This document shows positions 8,703-16,827 of a DNA stretch of 52,233 nt, piece after piece. Below the pieces are notes generated by a model that saw nothing but the letters and a program-made list of their open reading frames with translations, made no database searches and had not been told where the DNA came from. Every line of letters begins with the position of its first letter. Within the stretch, counting starts at the first letter, position 1. The position numbers were made by a program, and so were the translations under genes. Origin of the DNA: Mucilaginibacter sp. (GTDB lineage: Bacteria; Bacteroidota; Bacteroidia; Sphingobacteriales; Sphingobacteriaceae); the NCBI GenBank assembly GCA_028287895.1, contig JAQBOV010000002.1, forward strand, positions 1-52,233, read 5' to 3'.

Positions 8703-9827
8703 TCACAGGTTTCCCCTCAATTCCTGTTCATGCTCAATAGCTTCAAACAGGGCTTTAAAGTTGCCTGCACCGAATGAGCGTGCACCTTTACGTTGTATGA
8801 TCTCAAAAAATACAGTTGGGCGGTCCTGCAGCGGTTTGGTGAATATCTGCAAAAGGTATCCTTCATCATCCCGGTCAACCAGTATTCCCAGGTTTTTTAA
8901 TGGTTCCAGGTCTTCATCAATGTGGCCTACCCGACTCAAAAGATCGTCATAATAAGTAGTTGGCACATGCAGGAATTCAATCCCGCGGTTTCTTAATTCA
9001 GTAACCGTTTCAACAATATGGTCTGTTGCCAGCGCCATATGCTGCACGCCTTCGCCCTCATAAAATTCAAGGTATTCCTCTATCTGCGACTTCTTTTTAC
9101 CTTCCGCCGGCTCGTTGATCGGGAACTTTACATAGCCGTTGCCATTGCTCATCACCTTGCTCATCAGGGCTGAATATTCGGTGGAGATCATTTTATCATC
9201 AAAGGTCAGGATGTTTTTAAAACCCATTACCTGTTCATAAAAACTCACCCAATTGTTCATTTTATGCCAACCCACATTGCCTACACAATGGTCAACATGC
9301 ATCAGTCCCGTTGAGGTAGGGTTGTAGGGGGATTTCCATTCACGGTAACCCGGTAAAAATATGCCCTTATAGTTCTTTCTTTCTACAAAGATATGGGCAG
9401 TTTCGCCGTATAGTTGAATCCCGCTGGTACGCACTTCCCCGTGCTCGTCCGAAAGGGTCTGCGGCTGCTGATAAGGCTCGGCACCGCGACGGGTAGTTTG
9501 TTCAAACGCGTCATAAGCATCATCAACCCAAAGCGCTAATACTTTTACGCCGTCGCCATGTTTTTTAAGGTGCTCAGCTATAGGATGAGCGGAGTGCAGG
9601 GGACTGGTTAAAACCAATCGTATCTTGTCCTGTTTTAACACATATGATGCTCTGTCGCGCACACCTGTTTCCGGTCCTGCATAAGCCAAACTCTGAAAGC
9701 CGAAAGCCGTTTTATAAAAATGAGCAGCCTGCTTGGCGTTGCCCACATAAAATTCAACATAATCCGTACCGTTAAGCGGTAAAAAATCAATTGCTTTTGG
9801 TTGTTGATCTATGATTAGTGTTTCCAT
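8703..9827 (-). CDS. hppD: 4-hydroxyphenylpyruvate dioxygenase
   Basis: It oxidises 4-hydroxyphenylpyruvate to homogentisate in tyrosine breakdown. I chose ATG 9827 (METLIIDQQ, 374 residues). The longer frame to 9971 would translate a repeat-rich leader and run into hmgA. Two vicinal-oxygen-chelate halves are visible: FYVGNAKQAAHFYKTAFGF, then VDHCVGNV and VQHMALATDHIV with the iron histidines, and FFEIIQRKGARSFG with the third ligand Glu and the C-terminal helix. It lies 107 bases after hmgA on the same strand and is probably co-transcribed. Confidence 0.95.
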   Translation of the reverse strand: METLIIDQQPKAIDFLPLNGTDYVEFYVGNAKQAAHFYKTAFGFQSLAYAGPETGVRDRASYVLKQDKIRLVLTSPLHSAHPIAEHLKKHGDGVKVLALWVDDAYDAFEQTTRRGAEPYQQPQTLSDEHGEVRTSGIQLYGETAHIFVERKNYKGIFLPGYREWKSPYNPTSTGLMHVDHCVGNVGWHKMNNWVSFYEQVMGFKNILTFDDKMISTEYSALMSKVMSNGNGYVKFPINEPAEGKKKSQIEEYLEFYEGEGVQHMALATDHIVETVTELRNRGIEFLHVPTTYYDDLLSRVGHIDEDLEPLKNLGILVDRDDEGYLLQIFTKPLQDRPTVFFEIIQRKGARSFGAGNFKALFEAIEHEQELRGNL

Positions 9828-9837
9828 TTTTTTTGTA

Positions 9838-9930
9838 AAGTTGAAAGGTTGGAAAGTTGTTTGTTTGTTTGTTGGAAAGTTGTTCTTGTGCTGCCGGAGA
9901 GTTAAAGGTTTGCAAGTCAACCTTTCAACA
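9838..9930. repeat. Intergenic inverted-arm element, type A (A1), hmgA-hppD gap
   Basis: The gap is made of repeated words (GGAAAGTTG, GTTTG, AAAGGTT). It is bounded by a perfect 12-bp inverted pair, GTTGAAAGGTTG at 9840-9851 and its complement at 9918-9929. Related words recur at 11099-11267, 12707-12812 and 41879-41970. Confidence 0.7.
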
Positions 9931-9933
9931 GTC

Positions 9934-11091
9934 TCAGCCCGCCCAGCTCTTGTAATAATTCTCGTCCTCAATGCTTATAGCGTCTTCTGTCAGCATCAAT
10001 GGTCTGAAAGGGTCGATCATCACCGCTAACTCATCAGTTGATTCTTTGCCTATAGATTTTTCCACTGTGCCGGGATGCGGCCCATGCGGGATGCCGCCCG
10101 GATGCAGGGTGATCTGTCCCTTAACAACGCTTTTTCGGCTCGTAAAATCACCGTCTACATAATAAAGTACCTCATCGCTGTCCACGTTGCTATGATTGTA
10201 AGGCGCAGGGATGGATAAGGGATGATAATCAAACTTGCGCGGCACAAACGAGCAGATCACAAAATTGTTCCCCTCAAAGGTTTGGTGTACAGGAGGCGGT
10301 TGGTGTAAACGCCCTGTTATCGGCTCAAAGTTGTGTATCGAAAATCCGTAAGGATAATGATAACCATCCCAGCCAACAAAATCAAAAGGGTGCGTGCCAT
10401 AAATATACGGATAGATCAACCCTTGTTTTTTAATCAGTATTTTAAAATCACCTTTTTCATCATGGGTTTCCAAATCAGCTGGTAATTTAAGATCGCGTTC
10501 ACAATAAGGCGAGTGTTCCATCAGCTGCCCGTATTGGTTCAGATAGCGTTTAGGGGATCGTATCGGACTAAAGCTTTCTACGATAAACAGGCGGTTATCC
10601 TCGCTGTCAAATGCGATCTGGTAAATCGTGCCACGCGGTACAATCAGGTAATCTCCATATTCAAATTTGATATTTCCAAACCCGGTTTTTAAAGTGCCCG
10701 AGCCGACATGTATAAATATCACCTCATCAGCCTGGCTGTTTTTGTAAAAATAGCCGGTCATTGATTTGCGTGGTGCAGCCAACGAAATATGCAGATCGCT
10801 GTTCACTAGTACCGCTTTACGGCTTTTTAAATAATCGTCCTCAGGCTCAACATTAAAACCGATCAGACTGGTGTGCTTTAAATGCTTTTCCCGTGCAATT
10901 TTTGGCTCGACAGAATAAGGCTCGCCCAATGTTTTTACAATGGTAGGCGGATAGGCATGGTACACCAGCGAATACAGGCTCGAAAAACCCTCAGTAGATA
11001 CCAGTTCCTCGGCATACAAAGTACCATCCGGCTTCCGGAATTGCGTATGCCGCTTGGGTGGGATTTTCCCTAAAGTATGATAAATAGGCAT
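9934..11091 (-). CDS. hmgA: Homogentisate 1,2-dioxygenase
   Basis: It opens the ring of homogentisate to maleylacetoacetate. The 385-residue cupin protein starts MPIYHTLGKIPPKRHTQFR. It shows FIHVGSGTLKTGFG, EYGDYLIVPRGTIYQI, GWDGYHYPYGFSIHNFEP and the C-terminal iron-binding LHPGGIPHGPHPGTVE. It is shorter than the roughly 440-residue proteobacterial and mammalian enzymes, as is usual for the Bacteroidota form. It is first in the hmgA-hppD pair, divergent from the fumarylacetoacetase gene. Confidence 0.93.
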   Translation of the reverse strand: MPIYHTLGKIPPKRHTQFRKPDGTLYAEELVSTEGFSSLYSLVYHAYPPTIVKTLGEPYSVEPKIAREKHLKHTSLIGFNVEPEDDYLKSRKAVLVNSDLHISLAAPRKSMTGYFYKNSQADEVIFIHVGSGTLKTGFGNIKFEYGDYLIVPRGTIYQIAFDSEDNRLFIVESFSPIRSPKRYLNQYGQLMEHSPYCERDLKLPADLETHDEKGDFKILIKKQGLIYPYIYGTHPFDFVGWDGYHYPYGFSIHNFEPITGRLHQPPPVHQTFEGNNFVICSFVPRKFDYHPLSIPAPYNHSNVDSDEVLYYVDGDFTSRKSVVKGQITLHPGGIPHGPHPGTVEKSIGKESTDELAVMIDPFRPLMLTEDAISIEDENYYKSWAG

Positions 11092-11098
11092 GGTTTAT

Positions 11099-11267
11099 AA
11101 TTTGTTTGAAAGTTGGAATGTTGTAAGGTTGAAATGTTTTAAAATCAATCACTTACAGTATATTTAGTATTGATATATAAACGTTTTAAAAGCCGGAATA
11201 GTTTAGTTTTAGCATCATTAAATAGCTAACCTTGCCACACTCCAGCTTTACAACCGCTCAACAAAAC
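11099..11267. repeat. Intergenic inverted-arm element, type A (A2), upstream of hmgA
   Basis: The left arm 11099-11140 reads GAAAGTTGGAATGTTGTAAG and continues GTTG. The right arm 11228-11267 is the imperfect reverse complement with the same words (TTGTAAAG, GGAGTG, GCAAGG). The roughly 90-base centre is unrelated AT-rich DNA. Confidence 0.55.
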
Positions 11268-11430
11268 TTAGTACTGCGCCAAAACGATCTTTGAGAGCAT
11301 AGCATCCCTGAAAGAAGAAGCATCACTCATAGAAGTGAGTCCGAGGGAGAATAGAAAATGTTTTTGTATGCTCAACATTGCTACACAAAATTAAGGTTAT
11401 ATATTTAATATGCAAGCATAGTATGACCCC

Positions 11431-11667
11431 TTGAGTTGAATAGCTGGGCAGTTGATGAACTTGGACTGAGTTGCTGAAGATTTAATCATTGCCGCCCCGC
11501 CGAAAGCCAACGGAATAAAGAAGAAAAGCAAGGCTTTGGCCAACAACAATTCAGGCTGAAGCCTTGCCAATCTGCCTGTCCGCCCATAACAGGGACGCAG
11601 TAAAAATTAGTAAAAAAATGCTTTGCTAACTTGATCAACTTAATCCAACTCAATCAACCAATCAACT
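11431..11667. repeat. Intergenic inverted-arm element, type B (B1), upstream of FAH gene
   Basis: The left arm (11431-11483) carries GAGTTGAAT, CAGTTGATGAAC and GAGTTG. The right arm (11628-11667) carries the complements AACTTGATCAACTTAATCC, AACTCAATC and AACCAATC. The centre contains a 9-bp hairpin (11528-11536 with 11559-11567). A related element lies upstream of phhA at 21765-21870. Confidence 0.6.
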
Positions 11668-11674
11668 AAAATGT

Positions 11675-11682
11675 TAGCTTTG
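11675..11682 (+). promoter_or_regulatory. -7 box of the FAH gene
   Basis: TAGCTTTG matches TAnnTTTG, 20 bases before the ATG at 11703, giving a leader of about 14 bases. It abuts the right arm of the type B element. Confidence 0.55.
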
Positions 11683-11702
11683 AATTAACCAATTGACGAA
11701 AC

Positions 11703-12701
11703 ATGAAATTAGTATCCTATAGAACCGAAGACCGGGAACACCTGGGCATTTTTGTGAACGGGCATATTTATAACCTCAACTCGTGCCATAAGCTGCTGCC
11801 TGATAGCATGAACGAATTTTTGTGGGGTGGCGATGAATTGATGGAGCGCGCCAAAAAAGTGAATGATGATATTGCCTGGGGTAAACTGGAAGCTAAAGAA
11901 GAATTATTTTTTGAGCTGCTGGCCCCGGTACCACATCCAACATCGTGCAGGGATGGCTATGCTTTTCGCCAGCATGTGGCCGCTGCCCGGCGCAACCGTA
12001 AAGCAGAGATGATACCCCAGTTTGATCAGTACCCAATATTTTATTTCACCAATCATAATGCTATACAGGGCATAGGCGAGATCGAGTGTATGCCTGATCA
12101 TTTCGAAAAGTTAGATTTTGAACTGGAGGTGGCCGTAGTGCTCAATAAAAAAGGCCGGAATATTAAAGCTGCCGAAGCTGATAGCTACATAGCAGGCTAT
12201 ATGATCATGAATGATATGAGCGCGCGCACCCTGCAAATGGAGGAAATGCTGTTGAATCTTGGTCCGGCTAAAGGCAAGGATTTTTCAACCGTGATAGGGC
12301 CCTGGCTGGTAACACCCGATGAACTGGCGCCATACAAGGTAGCACCCAAAACTGGCCATACCGGCAATAACTATAAGTTGGAAATGAAATGCCATGTGAA
12401 CGGCAGGCAGGTATCCAACGGCAATATGGCCGATATGGATTGGACTTTCGCCGAGATCATAGAGCGTTGCGCTTACGGCTGCGACGTACTGCCCGGCGAT
12501 GTCATCGGCTCGGGTACGGTAGGTAGCGGATGCTTCCTTGAACTCAACGGTACGGGATTATTAAGTGATCCCAACTATCAGCCCCAATGGCTGCAGCCCG
12601 GCGACCTGGTGGAGATGGAAGTAACGGGATTGGGCATTTTGAGCAATGTGATCAGGAAAGCCGATAGTGATTTTTCGATTTTGGCTTTAAAGAAGATGTA
12701 A
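11703..12701 (+). CDS. fahA: Fumarylacetoacetate hydrolase family protein (probable fumarylacetoacetase)
   Basis: The likely role is the last step of tyrosine breakdown, fumarylacetoacetate to fumarate and acetoacetate. The 332-residue product has the FAH fold: DFELEVAVVLNKKGRNI with metal-binding acidic residues, GYMIMNDMSARTLQ, AKGKDFSTVIGPWLVTPDEL and the glycine-rich DVIGSGTVGSGCFLEL. FAH-fold enzymes also include other 2,4-diketone hydrolases, so specificity rests on the adjacent hmgA-hppD. The name is an inference of moderate strength. Confidence 0.88.
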   Translation: MKLVSYRTEDREHLGIFVNGHIYNLNSCHKLLPDSMNEFLWGGDELMERAKKVNDDIAWGKLEAKEELFFELLAPVPHPTSCRDGYAFRQHVAAARRNRKAEMIPQFDQYPIFYFTNHNAIQGIGEIECMPDHFEKLDFELEVAVVLNKKGRNIKAAEADSYIAGYMIMNDMSARTLQMEEMLLNLGPAKGKDFSTVIGPWLVTPDELAPYKVAPKTGHTGNNYKLEMKCHVNGRQVSNGNMADMDWTFAEIIERCAYGCDVLPGDVIGSGTVGSGCFLELNGTGLLSDPNYQPQWLQPGDLVEMEVTGLGILSNVIRKADSDFSILALKKM

Positions 12702-12706
12702 CCATA

Positions 12707-12812
12707 TGGTAAGGTCGGAAAGTTGTAAAGTGGTATCCGGAGGATTAATGAGCAAGTTAAGCTCGTCGCTGATCAAAAAGCAACTTTAGGACCTTTGAAC
12801 TTTACCGCCTTC
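12707..12812. repeat. Intergenic inverted-arm element, type A (A3)
   Basis: The left arm is at 12707-12733 (GGTCGGAAAGTTGTAAAGTG). The right arm is at 12781-12812 and is its imperfect complement in permuted word order (ACTTTAGGACCTTTGAACTT). They flank about 47 unrelated bases between the FAH gene and the flavin-reductase-like gene. Confidence 0.6.
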
Positions 12813-12826
12813 TAACAAACAAAAAA

Positions 12827-13717
12827 ATGTTATCCATACACACCAAGGACCTGTCCCCCGTCGAACTGCAAAACTACCTGCTATACGCTGTTGCACCCCG
12901 ACCAATTTGCTTCACATCAACAATGGATAGAAAGGGTAATGTGAACCTGAGCCCTTTCAGCTTTTTTAACTTGTTTAGCACCAATCCGCCTGTATGCATA
13001 TTCTCTCCATCCCGCAGGGTGAGGGATAACACCACTAAACATACCCTGGAAAATATTTTGGAGGTGCCTGAATGTGTGATCAATATTGTGAATTATGACA
13101 TGGTGCAGCAAACTTCACTGGCCAGTGTGGAATATCCCAAAGGTGTAAATGAATTTATTAAATCAGGATTTACACCCATCGCATCGGAATTGGTCAAGCC
13201 GCCGCGTGTTGCCGAATCCCCCGTGCAATTTGAATGTGCGGTGAACCAGGTGATAGCCTTAGGCAATGGACCTGGCGCCGGGAATTTAATATTAGCGGAA
13301 ATTAAACTGATGCATATTAGTGAATCCATACTGGACGCTAATGGAAAAATCGATCAGCAAAAAACAGACCAGGTGGCCCGTCTGGGTGGCGACTGGTATT
13401 GCCGCCTGACAAAAGATAACCTGTTTAAAGTAACTAAGCCCGTGCGCAGTATGGGAATAGGCGTAGATGCCATAGCTTATGCCATCCGCAATTCAAAGGT
13501 GCTTACGGGTAACAACCTCGGCCAGTTAGGTAATGTGGAAGCCTTGCCAACTGATCAGCAGATAGAAGATTACAGCCGATCGCCCGAAATAAAAGACCTG
13601 CTGGATGCAACCATTGGCGATGGGCAAACACGGGAACTGCAACTGCATCTGAAAGCTAAACAATTGCTCGATGATGATAGGGTAGATGAAGCATGGAAGG
13701 TCTTGTTGATTGCGTAA
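12827..13717 (+). CDS. Flavin reductase-like (DIM6/NTAB) FMN-binding protein
   Basis: The N-terminal 200 residues match the flavin-reductase-like split-barrel fold: YAVAPRPICFTSTMDRKGNV, LSPFSFFNLFSTNPPVCIFS and the FECAVNQVIALG strand. About 90 further residues (IGVDAIAYAIRNSKVLTGNN onward) look helical and are not part of the basic fold. The substrate is unknown. It follows the FAH gene by 125 bases on the same strand, so a link to aromatic catabolism is likely by context only. It could supply reduced flavin or act as an FMN-dependent oxidoreductase. Confidence 0.8.
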   Translation: MLSIHTKDLSPVELQNYLLYAVAPRPICFTSTMDRKGNVNLSPFSFFNLFSTNPPVCIFSPSRRVRDNTTKHTLENILEVPECVINIVNYDMVQQTSLASVEYPKGVNEFIKSGFTPIASELVKPPRVAESPVQFECAVNQVIALGNGPGAGNLILAEIKLMHISESILDANGKIDQQKTDQVARLGGDWYCRLTKDNLFKVTKPVRSMGIGVDAIAYAIRNSKVLTGNNLGQLGNVEALPTDQQIEDYSRSPEIKDLLDATIGDGQTRELQLHLKAKQLLDDDRVDEAWKVLLIA

Positions 13718-13965
13718 TCTGAATTTTTTATTATCGCTGTTTTGTCCGGATGTTCCTATATAAAAAACGGACGGACAGACCGCAATAAAACGTGATCGCC
13801 TTTAGATGGGCTCCAACAAAATAAACGAGTCATTATTATTGTTGAAGCACTCTTTATACCGCACCGAGCGGCTCGCAATTGACGCTCAGAAATAGAATAA
13901 ATTCGAAACGGAGCCTTCTGCTGAAAACAAACAATGGTGAAAAATGGAACATCCGGGATCCGAAA

Positions 13966-14709
13966 TCAAATTCCCAGCACCTGCTTCAACTTAGCATATC
14001 CCGTTTTGCTTACCGGTATCTTAGCACCGGATTTTAAGATAGCGATATGGGCATCCTTCTCATAAGGATCTATACGGGTAATATCCTGTATCTTGAGGAT
14101 GTAGGAGCGGTGCACGCGTACAAACTGGCTGTTATCCAGGGTTTGCTCAAAAAAGCTCATCGTCTTATTTTTCAGGAACGAGCCTTCTTTGGTATGCACG
14201 CTTACGTAATCATCATCAGCCTCCAGGTACTCCACATCTGCAACCGGGATGATCTTTACTTTGGTGCCTGTTTTTACGACAATACGCTCATGTTGTGCAG
14301 GCGATTGTGCGGCGGTACCCAGAAGGCTTTCGGTTTGTTTTATAGCTTGTGAAGGCACCTGGGCAAGGAATTTTTCAACCGCTTTTTTAAACCGGTCCTT
14401 GCTGAAAGGTTTTAATAAATAATCAATCGCATGGGTTTCAAAAGCTTTGATAGCATACTCATCAAAAGCGGTAGTGAATATTACAGATGGCGGATTTTCC
14501 ACCAGTTCCAGCATTTCAAAGCCGTTTATTTTAGGCATCTGCACATCCAAAAATATCAGATCGGGTTGATATTGCTGAATAGCTTTTAAGCCTTCAAAGC
14601 CATCATTACATTCCTGTAAAACTTCTATTTCTTCTTTAAAGTCCTGCAAATACTCGAGTACAACCATCCGTGCTAAAGGTTCATCATCAATAATTAGTAC
14701 ACGTTTCAT
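13966..14709 (-). CDS. LytTR-family response regulator
   Basis: The 247-residue protein has a receiver domain (RVLIIDDEPLARM, phospho-acceptor in DLIFLDVQMPKINGFE, TTAFDEYAIKAF, DYLLKPF). A linker and a LytTR DNA-binding domain follow (about 140-247: IPVADVEYLEADDDYVSVHT, FVRVHRSYILKI, AHIAILKSGAKIPVSKTGYA). LytTR domains bind paired direct repeats about 21 bp apart. Two such repeat pairs sit upstream of the LiaF-like genes next door (16744-16770 and 18340-18366). Its start overlaps the kinase stop by 4 bases. Confidence 0.93.
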   Translation of the reverse strand: MKRVLIIDDEPLARMVVLEYLQDFKEEIEVLQECNDGFEGLKAIQQYQPDLIFLDVQMPKINGFEMLELVENPPSVIFTTAFDEYAIKAFETHAIDYLLKPFSKDRFKKAVEKFLAQVPSQAIKQTESLLGTAAQSPAQHERIVVKTGTKVKIIPVADVEYLEADDDYVSVHTKEGSFLKNKTMSFFEQTLDNSQFVRVHRSYILKIQDITRIDPYEKDAHIAILKSGAKIPVSKTGYAKLKQVLGI

Positions 14710-15740
14710 ACTTGCGGGATTTTAATAATTGTTGTAAATATATTATCATTTGCATGAGTTTCAATAAGGTCGGTGCGTGCAAAAAGCAAATCGAGCCTGC
14801 GTTGTACGCCGCTTAAGCCAAATCCGGTGCCTTTGCGCGGCCTGGCAGTCTTAGGATCATATGGGTTTTGCACCATCAGTGTCAGGTAGTTATCTTCCTT
14901 TTCGGCCCTTATACTTACTGTTACACTTTCGGTGGTATCATATAAACCGAACTTGATCGCATTTTCGACAATTGGCTGTAATATCATTGGGGGCAAAATG
15001 CTGTCCTGGCATTTTTGGTCGCAGCTTATTTCTGTCATTAAGCGATGCCCGAAACGTACTTTCTCAATATCCAGGTAGAGTTGTAAATGCGCCAGTTCCT
15101 CGGTTAAAGTTACCTGCTGCTGATCATCCTTTTTTAAAGTACCACGAAGGAAATCGGAAAGCTGATGTATCATTTTTCGTGCTTCATCAGGTTTAAAACC
15201 TATTAATGCATTAATGGAGTTAAGGCTGTTGAACAGGAAATGTGGTTGTAATTGTTGCCGCAGATTGTATAATTCGGCATCACGGGCGAGCTTTTCGGCC
15301 TCCGATTTTCTTTTTTCATTCTCTTTCTGATCCTGTTGCGAATACCAGATCATACTGATCATGGCCATCCATCCAATAGCTAAAAAATCGGTAAAGAAAC
15401 GGATCGTTAGCGATTGAACTATAAAACTGGTGTAAACGGAATTGGTGTTGATATAAGGCAGTATCCAGCGGCAACCAAACGTACATGCACCGGCCAGGGC
15501 CACGCACCAAATAAAAATATTGATATAACTGCCCTTACTGGGTTGAAAATACCGCAGGTTATTGTTAATGAGCCAGCACGCCGCCCCAAGCAATACAGAA
15601 CTGATAATGCCATCCGCCAAGGCTATGTACCACGTAAATCCAAAACCATGGACAAGGTAGGTCAACAAGGCTGCCCATACCAGGCCGCCTGTTAAAAATG
15701 CCACACGTAGTTTTGAAAATGTTAATTGTGTACTAGCCAA
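14706..15740 (-). CDS. LytS/YehU-type sensor histidine kinase
   Basis: The 344-residue protein has about four N-terminal membrane segments (residues 10-135) and a short linker. The His_kinase domain of the LytS family follows, with the box LRQQLQPHFLFNSLNSINAL, then PPMILQPIVENAIKFGLYD and GTGFGLSGVQRRLDLLF in the ATPase domain. It is translationally coupled to the LytTR regulator by a 4-base overlap and should phosphorylate it. It follows the LiaF-like gene by 86 bases in the same orientation, suggesting a three-gene operon. Confidence 0.92.
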   Translation of the reverse strand: MASTQLTFSKLRVAFLTGGLVWAALLTYLVHGFGFTWYIALADGIISSVLLGAACWLINNNLRYFQPSKGSYINIFIWCVALAGACTFGCRWILPYINTNSVYTSFIVQSLTIRFFTDFLAIGWMAMISMIWYSQQDQKENEKRKSEAEKLARDAELYNLRQQLQPHFLFNSLNSINALIGFKPDEARKMIHQLSDFLRGTLKKDDQQQVTLTEELAHLQLYLDIEKVRFGHRLMTEISCDQKCQDSILPPMILQPIVENAIKFGLYDTTESVTVSIRAEKEDNYLTLMVQNPYDPKTARPRKGTGFGLSGVQRRLDLLFARTDLIETHANDNIFTTIIKIPQV

Positions 15741-15826
15741 AACTGATTAATTTTTATTCCTGATTAATTTTTTACCCCTAAGGGCGCCGATTTATGGTGC
15801 GCCAATGCCACGTCCCCAAGTCCGGT

Positions 15827-16657
15827 TTAATAACTACGGATATCTATTCCTGCAAAAATAGATACACCCTTTAGTACCAGTATTTTCTCATTAGTTGCAC
15901 TGGCGGTGCTTCTGAGCCGTTTATCGTCCACGCTGGCAAATACGGCAGCTATATCTGATACTACCTGCCAGTTGGACGGGACTACGATTTTAGTGCCGCC
16001 GAATATTTGGGTGATGTCAAGAATAACGCGCCCGTTAATATCAGCCTGGGTAAGATCGAGCTCGGCGCCGCCAAAGATGTTTACAATATCCCCACCTTTA
16101 AAGTCTTTGGAAAGGATGGTTTTTTTAACACCGCCAAATACGGATACAGCATCCAGGTAATCGTCACCGTACGAGTGTTTGGCATTTCCGGTCCAGTCTA
16201 TTTTAGGTTTTAGCGGGTCAGTTGGATTGATGGGGTCAGTGGCATTAGCGGGTGTTGCGCCCGGATCGGCGGCTTGATTATGGTATGCCCATTTGTCCCA
16301 ATGCTCTTTGTTCTTATCCCAGCGGTTGCCGCGCCTTAAGATCATCCAAAGGCCAAATATGATGATCATAACAGGCCAGGTAATACGGCCCATATCATAG
16401 CCCTTAACTGCATCATTTAAAGTAAAAACCACGCCGACAAGGATCATAATCAGCCAGCCCGAATTTCTGAAATGGTGTTTTGCCCCGCTGTATAATCCTA
16501 TCGCAATTAATATCATTGGCCACCTGAATAGCCAGAAGGGGAAAAGAAAAACATCTAACTGGTGGATCAGGAGCACTGCTCCGATGATCAGTAATACAAT
16601 CCCGGCAAGGGCCTTATTATTCCGGGGTTTATTTTGAAGATCTATATCGTTATTCAT
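15827..16657 (-). CDS. LiaF-like membrane protein with C-terminal LiaF domain
   Basis: The 276-residue protein has an N-terminal region of four short hydrophobic segments (about 14-110, including WPMILIAIGLYSGAKHHF), a Pro/Asp linker, and a C-terminal beta-helix-like domain of repeated FGG words (VSVFGGVKK, VNIFGGAELD, TQIFGGTKI). This is the LiaF/DUF5668 architecture. LiaF proteins restrain cell-envelope stress kinases in Firmicutes, and the same control of the adjacent LytS kinase is plausible but not shown. The N-terminal half is paralogous to the 124-residue protein at 17884-18258. Confidence 0.85.
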   Translation of the reverse strand: MNNDIDLQNKPRNNKALAGIVLLIIGAVLLIHQLDVFLFPFWLFRWPMILIAIGLYSGAKHHFRNSGWLIMILVGVVFTLNDAVKGYDMGRITWPVMIIIFGLWMILRRGNRWDKNKEHWDKWAYHNQAADPGATPANATDPINPTDPLKPKIDWTGNAKHSYGDDYLDAVSVFGGVKKTILSKDFKGGDIVNIFGGAELDLTQADINGRVILDITQIFGGTKIVVPSNWQVVSDIAAVFASVDDKRLRSTASATNEKILVLKGVSIFAGIDIRSY

Positions 16658-16685
16658 ATTATTTATCCTATTTTAAAGTCATATC

Positions 16686-16693
16686 CAAAACTA
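16686..16693 (-). promoter_or_regulatory. -7 box of the LiaF-like/LytS/LytTR operon
   Basis: On the minus strand TAGTTTTG matches TAnnTTTG, 28 bases before the ATG at 16657. Upstream of it at fixed distances are the CGCCAAnATTTGAT block (16716-16729) and the two ACCGAC repeats. The same set recurs upstream of 18258. Confidence 0.6.
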
Positions 16694-16715
16694 AGGTAAT
16701 ACTTAAGGCGAACCT

Positions 16716-16729
16716 ATCAAATCTTGGCG
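16716..16729 (-). promoter_or_regulatory. Conserved block CGCCAAnATTTGAT, copy 1
   Basis: This is identical at 13 of 14 positions to 18312-18325, and both begin exactly 30 bases beyond the lower end of the -7 box. It overlaps the place where a -33 element would be, so it could be part of the promoter or a bound site. Confidence 0.5.
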
Positions 16730-16743
16730 ATATTATTAAACAA

Positions 16744-16770
16744 GTCGGTAAGGGTATATAAATTGTCGGT
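16744..16770 (-). promoter_or_regulatory. Candidate LytTR site, copy 1 (two ACCGAC repeats 21 bp apart)
   Basis: On the plus strand GTCGGT occurs at 16744-16749 and 16765-16770. The spacing is 21 bp and the outer repeat is extended to GTCGGTGAAAA. It lies 87-113 bases upstream of the LiaF-like start. The regulator encoded by the same operon has a LytTR domain, so autoregulation is the natural reading. Confidence 0.5.
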
Positions 16771-16771
16771 G

Positions 16772-16789
16772 AAAATGTTGGAACATTTT
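16772..16789. repeat. 8-2-8 palindrome beside candidate LytTR site
   Basis: AAAATGTT-GG-AACATTTT is a perfect dyad with a 2-base centre, directly adjoining the outer half-site. It could be an operator. It could also be a short hairpin ending the SAM hydrolase transcript, whose stop is 39 bases away, although no T-run beyond TTTT follows. Confidence 0.45.
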
Positions 16790-16827
16790 TAAATTAAATA
16801 TAAAACACGCGAAAAGGCATTAACCGG

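Larger units (their letters stand above)
11092..11702. other. 611-base divergent intergenic region, hmgA/FAH
   Basis: It holds two inverted-arm elements (type A 11099-11267, type B 11431-11667), a GCAAGGCTT/AAGCCTTGC 9-bp hairpin at 11528-11567, and the FAH -7 box at 11675-11682. A 20-codon minus-strand ORF at about 11270-11335 (MSDASSFRDAMLSKI...) has no support as a gene. The middle stretch, 11270-11430, has no feature I can name. Confidence 0.6.

Noticed and set aside
9828..9971. 48-residue N-terminal extension of hppD
   Set aside because: It would translate the inverted-arm repeat and overlap hmgA. The family starts at the METLIID methionine.
11270..11335. Small minus-strand frame MSDASSFRDAMLSKI... 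in the hmgA/FAH gap
   Set aside because: Only 20 codons, no homology I recognise, and next to repeat words. Not enough to call a gene or a relic.
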